DNA from: Firmicutes bacterium UBA3932
GTDB taxonomy: Bacteria; Bacillota; Clostridia; Peptostreptococcales; Anaerovoracaceae
DNA length: 6,287 nt
Direction of reading: 5' to 3'
Assembly: GCA_002385825.1 (NCBI GenBank)
Contig: DGEG01000077.1
Coordinates: 1-6,287, forward strand
In this document: in pieces, positions 1 to 6,058 of the stretch
How positions within the stretch are numbered: position 1 is the stretch's first letter
Layout of the letters: each line of letters opens with the position of its first letter
Program-made: the position numbers and the translations under genes
The notes under the pieces: model-generated
The model's database searches: none
What the model was told of the DNA's origin: nothing
What the model saw: only the letters and a program-made list of their open reading frames with translations

Positions 1-276
1 TCCGAAAGCAGTGCTGAGGGCTAAGAGAACATATATGATGATCAAGGCTATCCTTCTCTCAAACTGCAATTTCTGGTCATTGGTCTTGGTATCTATGTAG
101 TTATTGATCGCCGTTGTGGTCAGGTCGAAGAGGAACATCCCTGCCAGGAAAATAAGCGTATGCGGAAGCGCAATCGGCTGTCCTGCATAAAAGAGGAAAC
201 TCAGCGTCATTAAAAAGGCAAAGATGCTCGTTATTTTCGTCCTTATCTCCACATAGCTGAGAAATCTGGCGGCCAC
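1..276 (-). CDS. UbiA/MenA-family prenyltransferase, N-terminal part (cut by window edge)
   Basis: Membrane enzyme expected to transfer a polyprenyl chain onto an aromatic acceptor, most likely 1,4-dihydroxy-2-naphthoate in (demethyl)menaquinone synthesis. Only 92 codons are present; the gene continues past base 1. Seen: VEIRTKITSIFAF near the N-terminus (residues 9-21), a first hydrophobic segment at about 15-31, a second at about 40-57, and TTTAINNYIDTKTND (53-67). That last stretch corresponds to the first Asp-rich, Mg-diphosphate-binding motif of UbiA enzymes (NDxxDxxxD), here with Asn59 and Asn66 in place of two Asp. A third hydrophobic segment starts at about 76. The start is the GTG at 276-274, because AGGAGG (283-288) lies 6 bases upstream; an in-frame GTG at 300-298 lacks such a site. 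The gene lies 51 bases after the polyprenyl synthase gene, which would supply its substrate. Equivalent by position to Listeria dmkA; the exact acceptor is inferred. Confidence 0.85.
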   Translation of the reverse strand, partial: MAARFLSYVEIRTKITSIFAFLMTLSFLFYAGQPIALPHTLIFLAGMFLFDLTTTAINNYIDTKTNDQKLQFERRIALIIIYVLLALSTAFG

Positions 277-327
277 AAGGTTCCTCCTGGCTACGGTCAC
301 GGTCTTTCGCCGGTACCAATATTTATT

Positions 328-1353
328 TTAAAAAGTTCGGTATGCCTTATCCAATATGGATAAGATCTTTTCTCTTTTACTTTCCGATAATACCATCTCG
401 TCGATTATTTGCAAAGATTTATTATAATATTTATTTGCTACCATGCGAGTGTAACCCAGCCCGTCTGCTTTTTTAACCGCTTCGTCTATCTCATTGCGAG
501 ATAGCACACCCTTCTTCGCCTTTTGTTTCAGACCTTCCATCCTCCGGAAAGCCTGGATTAGAGGAAGCGTAATGACTTTTTGCTCATAATCCGACTTCAC
601 AGGTTTTTTCGCCACTTGCTCTGTCGTTTCAAAGTCCATGCAGTCATCGGTAAGCTGGAAGATCATTCCAATATATTTTCCCAGCTTGGCATACAGCCTC
701 AACTGGGATTCATCCTCCACGCCGAATATCGCTCCTCCGTAAAAGGATGCTTCGAACAGGGCGGCTGTCTTACCCGCAATTATTTTTAAATAACGGTATA
801 CGGAAAGATCGAAGTTGCCGTTGTTAATGTGCTGATTCAGCTCTCCCAAACAGACTCTGCTCATGTAATCAGGCACTCTGCCCTTCACATATTCGTCTTT
901 ATCCTCTATGAGAGAGACCATTTTTAGAGCGATACAAAGCAAATAATCTCCGCATATCACCGCAGTTCGCTTTCCGTATTTCTTTTGAAGAGAGAGTTCG
1001 CCCCTGCGGAGATCTGCATTATCGATGACATCATCGTGTACTAATGTTGCCAGATGCATCAGCTCCACAGCTGCGGCGAGCCTTATCGCATCGCGATGAA
1101 TCAACTCCTCCTCGTCAAGGGCACATGTCAATACGGAGAGAGCACGGATATGCTTACCCGTCGAGCAGGTCAGGTGCTTCATGTATTCGCGAATTATAAA
1201 GGGCGAGGTAGATAAGGTATTATCTACCTCTTCCTTTACTGCTTCATAAGCTTCATCAAAATTGTATCGCTCTGCCTGTTCTGTGCGCTTATTTTCTACC
1301 ACGGATAAGTTAATCTCTGTATGCTTATTTTCTACCACGGATACATTAATCAT
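328..1353 (-). CDS. Polyprenyl diphosphate synthase (trans-isoprenyl chain elongation)
   Basis: Condenses isopentenyl diphosphate units onto an allylic primer to make the long prenyl chain of a quinone. The 341 residues are about normal for the family. Seen: a GKHIRA segment (66-71) equivalent to the GGKRxRP substrate-binding motif but with altered flanks; the first Asp-rich motif DDVID (107-111) followed by ADLRRG; AGKTAALFEAS (193-203); and the second Asp-rich motif DDCMD (236-240). Both catalytic metal sites are therefore intact. No bulky aromatic residue stands just before the first motif (HLATLVHDD), which fits a long-chain product; the length cannot be read further. The ATG overlaps the end of ndh2 by 8 bases and has only a weak AGAAAG-like site upstream, so translation is probably coupled. 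The first 24 residues contain a doubled 12-residue unit (SVVENKxTE) not expected in the family. Position and partners match Listeria dmkB or a menaquinone heptaprenyl synthase component II. Confidence 0.9.
   Translation of the reverse strand: MINVSVVENKHTEINLSVVENKRTEQAERYNFDEAYEAVKEEVDNTLSTSPFIIREYMKHLTCSTGKHIRALSVLTCALDEEELIHRDAIRLAAAVELMHLATLVHDDVIDNADLRRGELSLQKKYGKRTAVICGDYLLCIALKMVSLIEDKDEYVKGRVPDYMSRVCLGELNQHINNGNFDLSVYRYLKIIAGKTAALFEASFYGGAIFGVEDESQLRLYAKLGKYIGMIFQLTDDCMDFETTEQVAKKPVKSDYEQKVITLPLIQAFRRMEGLKQKAKKGVLSRNEIDEAVKKADGLGYTRMVANKYYNKSLQIIDEMVLSESKREKILSILDKAYRTF
1281..1352 (-). repeat. Tandem duplication, 36-base unit, two copies
   Basis: Copies 1281-1316 and 1317-1352 match at 31 of 36 positions by my count. 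The unit is exactly 12 codons, so the prenyl synthase gains one extra NxSVVENKxTE unit without a frameshift. The copy nearer the start also contains the ndh2 stop codon (1346-1348). Confidence 0.9.
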
Positions 1354-3367
1354 TATAGATATACAGCTTTCTAACCAAAGGTATTTTCTTCCATGCCTCT
1401 TTAAGCACCGGCATCACATAGTAGTCAAGTCCAAATGTCCGGCCTCCGCCGATCAATACCGCAATTCCCGCAAAGATCATCCAGAACGTACCCAGGTAGA
1501 GCCCTGTAGTACATACGAACATGAATTGCAGTAAGAGCGAAAACGCTGCAGCCGGTGTTGTAAACAGTCCTGCAATCAACGCCAGTCCGATGAGAATTTC
1601 GGCTATGACGATGGTGGTCTGCATGGTGACCTGCATTCCGCCGCTTGCCAGCACAAAACTATCTACAAACCAATTCATAAGCGGAATATCCAGCTTAAAC
1701 GCAAAGTCGCTGAGTGTGGATTGGGCAACTTCCTTTCCGCTGACAAACAAAGCTCTGACCAATCCGAAGAAGTCCCAATCGATTATTGCCGTTCCCGCCG
1801 AAGCCACAACTTCTCCACCGCCGGCACCGGTAGCGGCTGTCACCGCATCTGCCGCGCCTGTTGCGGCTGTTGCTGCATCGGCTGCTCCCGTAGCCTGGGT
1901 CGCTCCGTCTGCGGCACCGGGGTTTATTATGCTATCATACCAGGCCTTGGCTCCACCGAAAAAGCCTTCCAGCTTCGGTTCGGAAAACCAGCCTTCTTTC
2001 CACTTCTTTATACCTTCAAAGACCCATACACCGCCGAGCCATGCTCTAAGAGGAACGAGCAGGAAGCTTGGCGTCCTGTTTGAGAAATGACCTCCCACAT
2101 AGCTTCTGCAATGACGAATGGTGAAGAACTCGTGCTTGCTGTAGCTCCAGACTTTGTTCCATCCGAGGATCTGAACAAAGTAAACCATATTGATCGCATG
2201 CTTCGCCATCATTGCAAAGAAGGATGGGAGATTGATCATGAAGTTCGGGAAACCTACGCGGGCTACACCGTAACGACCTCCCACACAAACCATGAATCCA
2301 TGGAATTTGGGATTGTACTTCTTCATTTCGCCCTTGCCCGTAATCAGGCATGTCAGGTTGTGCACGGCTGTAGCGGCACTGTGCTCACAGTTCTCTACAA
2401 TCTGCGGTACGGGTTTGTCCGAACCTTCAGGTATATAGAGCATATTATCTCCGAGAACGAAAACTTCCTGATTATCTACGGAACGAAGATATGTATCGAT
2501 TTTGATTCTTCCCCGGTTGGCAGACTCCAGCACCTTGGCAGCTTCACCTGTAATATCGGCACTCTCGATACCCGCACCCCATATTACGGTAGAAGCATCT
2601 TTGCGGATGCATACATCCTGTCCTGCCGGTTTAACTTCAATGTAATCGGGACCCATTGCGCACACATTGTGACCTAAAAGCAGGTTCACGCCCATTTTCC
2701 TCAGTCGCTTTTCCACTTTAACGGAAAGCTCTTCGGGAAGGTTGGGAATCGTGCGGTCTAATACGTCAACAAGGGTTATGTTAACATCATCCCGGTCAAT
2801 TTCGAATTTGCTGCATATAATCGGCAGATACTCTGCCAGTTCCCCGGCCATTTCCACGCCGGTAAATCCTGCTCCTACGATATAGATAGAGAGCAGCTTT
2901 CTCCTCTCTTCTCTGTCCGCAATACGGCAGGCTCTACGGAATAGGTTGATCAGGTGATGACGTATAATAATTGCATCGTCATATGACCAGAGCTTGAAAG
3001 AATACTCTTCCGCTCCCGGCACTCCGAAGAAGGTCGGCTTGGAACCTGCGCACAGGATCAAATAATCATAATCATAATTATTACGCCTTCCTATGGCACG
3101 CTTGTTATCGAAATCAAAAGATTCGATGGTGTCAAGAACCACATCCACTTTACGGCCTGCAAAAACTTTTTTCAGGCTAACGCGAATGCTGTCCTCGTCC
3201 ACACGGTTCGCAGCTACTTCATGGAGCTCGGTAAGTAAAGCGTGGAACGGGTTTTTGTCGATGAGCGTAATAGTGACATCATCATTTTTCTTGAATCTCT
3301 TTGCGAGTTTTTTTGCGGTGAGAATACCTGCATATCCTGCACCGACAATTACAATCTTTGTCCCCAT
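1346..3367 (-). CDS. ndh2: Type II NADH dehydrogenase with C-terminal DoxX-like membrane domain
   Basis: Single-subunit, non-proton-pumping NADH:quinone oxidoreductase on the cytoplasmic face of the membrane. Residues 1 to about 420 are the flavoprotein: FAD-binding GAGYAG (9-14), NADH-binding GAGFTGVEMAGEL (165-177), VIWGAG (261-266) and the second FAD contact VFVLGDN (302-308). At 673 residues it is far longer than the usual 400 or so. The extra part has a hydrophobic LRAWLGGVWVFEGIKKW segment (440-456) and three further hydrophobic segments (about 583-601, 604-624, 626-641), with EILIGLALIAGLFTTPAAA typical of DoxX-like four-helix proteins. Between the first and second of these is a loop of about 125 residues with a Gly/Ala/Thr-rich repeat (484-513). 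Listeria EET-type Ndh2 also carries an added C-terminal membrane part. The ATG start is backed by AGGAGG 5 bases upstream. First gene of the quinone operon, under a TTGACA promoter with a probable Rex operator. The electron acceptor is inferred. Confidence 0.93.
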   Translation of the reverse strand: MGTKIVIVGAGYAGILTAKKLAKRFKKNDDVTITLIDKNPFHALLTELHEVAANRVDEDSIRVSLKKVFAGRKVDVVLDTIESFDFDNKRAIGRRNNYDYDYLILCAGSKPTFFGVPGAEEYSFKLWSYDDAIIIRHHLINLFRRACRIADREERRKLLSIYIVGAGFTGVEMAGELAEYLPIICSKFEIDRDDVNITLVDVLDRTIPNLPEELSVKVEKRLRKMGVNLLLGHNVCAMGPDYIEVKPAGQDVCIRKDASTVIWGAGIESADITGEAAKVLESANRGRIKIDTYLRSVDNQEVFVLGDNMLYIPEGSDKPVPQIVENCEHSAATAVHNLTCLITGKGEMKKYNPKFHGFMVCVGGRYGVARVGFPNFMINLPSFFAMMAKHAINMVYFVQILGWNKVWSYSKHEFFTIRHCRSYVGGHFSNRTPSFLLVPLRAWLGGVWVFEGIKKWKEGWFSEPKLEGFFGGAKAWYDSIINPGAADGATQATGAADAATAATGAADAVTAATGAGGGEVVASAGTAIIDWDFFGLVRALFVSGKEVAQSTLSDFAFKLDIPLMNWFVDSFVLASGGMQVTMQTTIVIAEILIGLALIAGLFTTPAAAFSLLLQFMFVCTTGLYLGTFWMIFAGIAVLIGGGRTFGLDYYVMPVLKEAWKKIPLVRKLYIYND
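1829..1918 (-). repeat. Three-copy 30-base in-frame repeat in the ndh2 linker
   Basis: It encodes three successive decapeptides of the form GAAD(G/A)(A/V)T(Q/A)AT, residues 484-513 of Ndh2, followed by GAGGG. Low-complexity Ala/Thr/Gly sequence of this kind usually forms a flexible linker. It lies in the loop after the first helix of the DoxX-like part. The DNA copies are similar but not identical. Confidence 0.85.
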
Positions 3368-3372
3368 ACTGT

Positions 3373-3400
3373 CCTCCTACTCAAGACCTCCTACTCAAAA
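3373..3400 (-). repeat. Duplicated Shine-Dalgarno segment, 14-base tandem repeat
   Basis: Two adjacent 14-base units (3373-3386 and 3387-3400) match at 13 of 14 positions. On the minus strand each reads TGAGTAGGAGG with minor variation. The copy next to ndh2 places AGGAGG (3373-3378) 5 bases before the ATG and is the working site. The second AGGAGG (3387-3392) is 19 bases away, too far to serve this start directly. Confidence 0.9.
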
Positions 3401-3408
3401 TATTTTTA

Positions 3409-3437
3409 ATTCTCTCAAATGCGACCCTATTTGTCAA
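3409..3437 (-). promoter_or_regulatory. Promoter of the ndh2 operon
   Basis: On the minus strand a perfect TTGACA -35 box (3432-3437) is followed after 17 bases by GAGAAT (3409-3414), a 4-of-6 match to TATAAT. Transcription would start near 3402 and give a leader of about 35 bases holding both Shine-Dalgarno copies. A TAAAAAT stretch just downstream is an alternative -10 but would need a spacer of about 20 bases or more. Confidence 0.65.
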
Positions 3438-3448
3438 TAGGTTCACAA
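3431..3448. promoter_or_regulatory. Probable Rex operator over the ndh2 -35 box
   Basis: The plus strand reads TTGTCAATAGGTTCACAA. The operator established for Rex in Bacillus and Staphylococcus is TTGTGAA-N4-TTCACAA, so 13 of the 14 defined bases match. The one mismatch (C for G) is the base that creates the consensus TTGACA on the minus strand. Rex is a repressor released by NADH, and ndh is a classical target, so both site and gene agree. A rex gene is not in the window. Confidence 0.6.
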
Positions 3449-3604
3449 CACTTCATTTTTGTAATTTATGTTAGTTTTTTAACACAAAAAACAAATTTTT
3501 GCCCCTTTTTCCTTTGTCGTTTTATTAACATACCCAAAATCATTAAGTTTAATCAATATAACTAACACTTTCCGTACCGGGTGAATATTATGATAAAAAT
3601 GTGT

Positions 3605-3621
3605 CGTATTACGTCAATACG
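3605..3621 (+). promoter_or_regulatory. Inverted repeat in the leader of the DUF4474 operon
   Basis: CGTATT (3605-3610) and AATACG (3616-3621) are perfect inverted arms around a 5-base loop ACGTC. The right arm ends at the GGAG that serves as ribosome-binding site. It could act as an RNA hairpin limiting ribosome access or as a repressor operator. A TATTAT sequence at 3586-3591 is a possible -10 box upstream, but no convincing -35 accompanies it. Confidence 0.35.
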
Positions 3622-3638
3622 GAGTGAAAAATCTAGCC

Positions 3639-4526
3639 ATGATTAATGATAATTTTAACGTATTATGTCTGTTGCCAATATTAATTATTATTTTAATAAT
3701 TTTATATTTCATTCTTAACGGGTCTCGCAAACGCCAGATTCAAAAGCATCAAATCCTTGAGGCCATTTCACTTGCGGGGTATTCCTATGATTCTCGTCAG
3801 GATATCTTCTACTCCAGAAAAGACGCCTGGCAAAAGGACTACGGATTCAGTTCGATCTATGACGAAGCCGCCGCTCCGCTAAGCATGATCATCGACTCCG
3901 AACCGATACGCTTCTGTTACGGAGGCAAGAAATGGCTCATCGAGCTGTGGAAAGGCCAATACGGAATGGTCACCGGCGGTGAAATCGGAATTTATACGAA
4001 ATCAGACCCGGACCCCGAAATTCCGGGTTTTGCAGATGTGACTTTCTACGATTGCGCTGATGAGGAGGATCAGCTCTATATGGCTTTCCTCCTTCGAAAA
4101 AACGGCCGCCCTCTATTCAGCCGGGAAGGGAAACACTGGTGGCTCACAGGCTTTGTTCTTGGAGAGTTTTCAAATCCGGAAGAGCTGCAGATGGAAATCA
4201 GTATCACACTCAAAAACCGGGAAATGTGTCGCGCTTTTGTTAATGCGTTGCTGCAAATGGGATATTCCGAGCGCAATATGAAGGTGTTTTCCCCAACGGT
4301 ATGGTTGCACTATACAAAACCCTTTTCTCCTCAACCTTTGACCCGTAACCCGGTAACGGATGCCCTCACGCAAAAAAAGAACCAAATGCTCTGCGCAAGT
4401 TATCTGGAGCTTACAAAAGAGCATACGAACAGCCTTGATAAATTGGCATCGCTCTACGTGAAGGCCCCGGAACTTTTCGATTTGGTTCTCAATATGGGGA
4501 AACCCAAAAAACTGTTTAAGAAATAA
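3639..4526 (+). CDS. Membrane-anchored DUF4474 protein of unknown function
   Basis: The predicted 295-residue protein has one N-terminal membrane helix at about 8-27 (LCLLPILIIILIILYFILNG), then a basic stretch RKRQIQKHQ, so the bulk is probably cytoplasmic with the helix as an N-out anchor. The rest resembles the DUF4474 family I know from Clostridia: GYSYDSRQDIFYSRKDAWQ (47-65), YDEAAAPLSMIIDSEPI (74-90), KKWLIELWKGQYGMVTGGEIGIY (97-119), KHWWLTGFVLGEFS (165-178) and PQPLTRNPVTD (231-241). No catalytic motif is evident. I chose the ATG at 3639, with GGAG (3621-3624) upstream at a longish spacing. The GTG at 3624 would add five residues but overlaps that site and has no good site of its own. 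It is followed after 16 bases by the phosphoesterase gene, so the two are probably cotranscribed. The family call is from memory of its conserved blocks. Confidence 0.82.
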   Translation: MINDNFNVLCLLPILIIILIILYFILNGSRKRQIQKHQILEAISLAGYSYDSRQDIFYSRKDAWQKDYGFSSIYDEAAAPLSMIIDSEPIRFCYGGKKWLIELWKGQYGMVTGGEIGIYTKSDPDPEIPGFADVTFYDCADEEDQLYMAFLLRKNGRPLFSREGKHWWLTGFVLGEFSNPEELQMEISITLKNREMCRAFVNALLQMGYSERNMKVFSPTVWLHYTKPFSPQPLTRNPVTDALTQKKNQMLCASYLELTKEHTNSLDKLASLYVKAPELFDLVLNMGKPKKLFKK

Positions 4527-4542
4527 GGAGCTGTCATACAGT

Positions 4543-5463
4543 ATGTTAATACAAAAACGCATTTCACAAGTATTTAACGAAGCAACGGAGGTTCCTTTTA
4601 ATGATGATTCAAAAATCGTGATTATGAGCGATTGCCACAGAGGCGACGGGAGCTATGCAGACAATTTCGCCCACAATCAGAACCTGTTTTTTGCCGCCTT
4701 GACACAATATTATCATCATAAGTACACCTACATCGAACTGGGTGACGGAGATGAGCTCTGGGAAAACGATAAGATTTCAAAAGTATTAGAGGTTTATGAC
4801 AATGTGTTTTGGCTGTTGTCGAAGTTTCATCATGATTCCCGACTCTATATGATATATGGCAATCATGACATGGTGAAAGGCAAGAACAAATCCTTTGCAA
4901 GACAGTTAGTATACTGTGAGGATGAGCCGGATGGGCAATGCTGTTCCATTTTCCCGTGCATCGAGTTTCACGAAGGGCTGGTGCTGCGGCATTCGGGATA
5001 CGATCTTAGGCTGTTTCTGTTGCACGGACACCAAGCGGATTTTTTTAACGACAGGCTGTGGCGGGTGAGCTGCTTTCTCGTTCGTTTTCTATGGAAGCCG
5101 CTGGAATTGCTCGGTATCAATAATCCAACCAGCGCAGCCACAAACCCGAAGAGAAAGAAGTCCGTAGAACGAAAGCTGATTCAATGGGTTGAAAGACACA
5201 ACCAGCCTCTCATAGCCGGTCACACCCACCGCGTCGCTTTTCCAAAGCCGGGAGAACCTTGCTATTTCAATGACGGAAGCTGCGTGCATCCCCGCTTTAT
5301 AACTGCATTGGAAATTGCAGACGGGAACATCCTTCTGGTCAAATGGAGTTACAAGACGAAATTCGACGGTACCCTTTACGTTGGGCGGGATGAGTTGACA
5401 GATCCCATAAGCCTTGCGGGTCTTTGCTCAAAGCAGGGAAAAAATGTGCCGCAGGCTATCTGA
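4543..5463 (+). CDS. Calcineurin-like metallophosphoesterase, LpxH-like subgroup
   Basis: A 306-residue metal-dependent phosphohydrolase. All metal-binding motifs of the fold are present in order: SDCH (D30, H32), GDGDE (D68), GNHD (N107, H108), HGH (161-163) and GHTH (226-229), then NDGSCVHPRFITALEI (243-258), typical of these enzymes. The GDxxE and HGH pattern places it nearest UDP-2,3-diacylglucosamine hydrolase (LpxH) and general phosphatases. A Gram-positive host would not need lipid A, so the substrate is open. There is no signal peptide; a hydrophobic patch at about 174-191 may touch the membrane, as in LpxH. AAGGAG (4525-4530) overlaps the DUF4474 stop and lies 12 bases before the ATG. 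Its 3' end overlaps the opposing dismutase gene by 88 bases. No terminator is visible after it. Confidence 0.9.
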   Translation: MLIQKRISQVFNEATEVPFNDDSKIVIMSDCHRGDGSYADNFAHNQNLFFAALTQYYHHKYTYIELGDGDELWENDKISKVLEVYDNVFWLLSKFHHDSRLYMIYGNHDMVKGKNKSFARQLVYCEDEPDGQCCSIFPCIEFHEGLVLRHSGYDLRLFLLHGHQADFFNDRLWRVSCFLVRFLWKPLELLGINNPTSAATNPKRKKSVERKLIQWVERHNQPLIAGHTHRVAFPKPGEPCYFNDGSCVHPRFITALEIADGNILLVKWSYKTKFDGTLYVGRDELTDPISLAGLCSKQGKNVPQAI

Positions 5464-5906
5464 CTCCCTGAGTTCCCGGTCGGCTGAGTTCGATAATCAT
5501 CGGGCCATTCGTGCACTACGATGGCTCTGCCCATGATTTCCTGGGGGACAAAACGATCCGTGTAAACAATCATAAATGCATGGCCGTAATAAGCCATGAG
5601 TACGGGCAAGTCTCCCGCATGATAGGGGTGGGGCTGCTGCGTCGGAGAGAAATGTCCCCCTATACCCGAAAACCCTGTATAACCCTCTCCCGGAATGCAG
5701 GGTCCTCTCTGATGAATATGAAAACCGTAAAAACCAGAGAAAGGAAGCCCCTGTATATCAGCAACAAGCAAGCTGCCTTCCAAAAACAGGTAGACCCACA
5801 CTTCTCCTATAAGATTCGGATTTAACTGACTACCCCTGACCCTGGCGCAAGCCATGGGATATTGAGAAAAGGCTTCAAAGAGCAAAGGCATGGTCTGCTT
5901 CAGCAT
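5376..5906 (-). CDS. sodC: Cu/Zn superoxide dismutase-like protein
   Basis: Would convert superoxide to oxygen and hydrogen peroxide. The 176-residue protein keeps every metal ligand of the family: GFHIHQRGPC (His63, His65, copper), GGHFSPT (His85, bridging), PHPYHAGD (His93, His96, Asp99, zinc) and AIVVHEWPDD (His132, copper). The conserved disulfide pair is Cys70 and Cys152. Two features differ from the classical enzyme. The zinc loop between the second and third zinc ligands is only two residues long. The active-site Arg that guides superoxide (Arg143 in human SOD1) is Gln149 here (GNSGSQIACG). No signal peptide is evident, so it is probably cytoplasmic, unlike most bacterial SodC. AGGAGG (5914-5919) stands 7 bases before the ATG. 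About 22 residues beyond the core lie antisense to the phosphoesterase gene. Activity is inferred. Confidence 0.92.
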   Translation of the reverse strand: MLKQTMPLLFEAFSQYPMACARVRGSQLNPNLIGEVWVYLFLEGSLLVADIQGLPFSGFYGFHIHQRGPCIPGEGYTGFSGIGGHFSPTQQPHPYHAGDLPVLMAYYGHAFMIVYTDRFVPQEIMGRAIVVHEWPDDYRTQPTGNSGSQIACGTFFPCFEQRPARLMGSVNSSRPT

Positions 5907-5933
5907 GGTGTCTCCTCCTATTTACCTGCACAT

Positions 5934-5952
5934 TGATACATTTTATGCATCA
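5934..5952. promoter_or_regulatory. 19-base inverted repeat upstream of sodC, candidate operator
   Basis: TGATACAT-TTT-ATGCATCA on the plus strand has 8-base arms with one mismatch. On the minus strand it contains TAAAAT (5940-5945), a 5-of-6 match to a -10 box, placed about 33 bases before the sodC start codon. A clear -35 box is not visible at 16-18 bases. A protein bound here would cover the likely promoter of sodC. Confidence 0.4.
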
Positions 5953-6033
5953 CCTGAGGAAAACGCCACACATGTAGGAGAGGGCAGTTTCAATCGGTCA
6001 TAATCGCCCGCAATCTTCTGCGGCAATAACGAA

Positions 6034-6052
6034 GGGGCCCTTTCAGGACCCC
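6034..6052 (-). terminator. Probable terminator hairpin after the Arc-type gene
   Basis: On the minus strand GGGGTCC-TGAAA-GGGCCCC forms a 7-pair stem (one G-U) with a 5-base loop, starting 6 bases after the stop codon. The following TTCGTTATT is only modestly T-rich, so termination may be partial. On the plus strand the same hairpin is followed by ATTTTG. Confidence 0.6.
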
Positions 6053-6058
6053 ATTTTG

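Noticed and set aside
101..319. 72-codon minus-strand frame starting at TTG just after the prenyl synthase gene
   Set aside because: It is a shifted frame over the start of the UbiA gene. The overlapping frame has the UbiA motif, membrane segments and a good AGGAGG site, and stays open to the window edge.
1521..2090. Long open frame on the plus strand, Ala/Pro/Ser-rich, opposite ndh2
   Set aside because: It is antisense to the ndh2 linker repeats and membrane part; its composition mirrors those codons, it resembles no family I know, and it has no ribosome-binding site.
2087..2677. Open frame of 196 codons on the plus strand opposite ndh2
   Set aside because: It lies entirely antisense to the conserved flavoprotein region of ndh2 and shows no recognisable motif.
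3542..3553. ATTAA-GT-TTAAT inverted repeat in the divergent intergenic region
   Set aside because: Five-base arms made only of A and T in AT-rich DNA are expected by chance, and the sequence matches no operator I know.
4170..4562. 130-codon minus-strand frame opposite the DUF4474 gene
   Set aside because: Antisense to a gene with clear family blocks and lacking any recognisable domain.
5511..5825. 104-codon plus-strand frame opposite sodC
   Set aside because: Antisense to the dismutase active-site region; no ribosome-binding site or family resemblance.
6008..6023. Small hairpin CCGCA-6-TGCGG between the Arc-type gene and sodC
   Set aside because: Only five base pairs and no following T-run; too weak to call a terminator or operator beside the stronger hairpin at 6034-6052.
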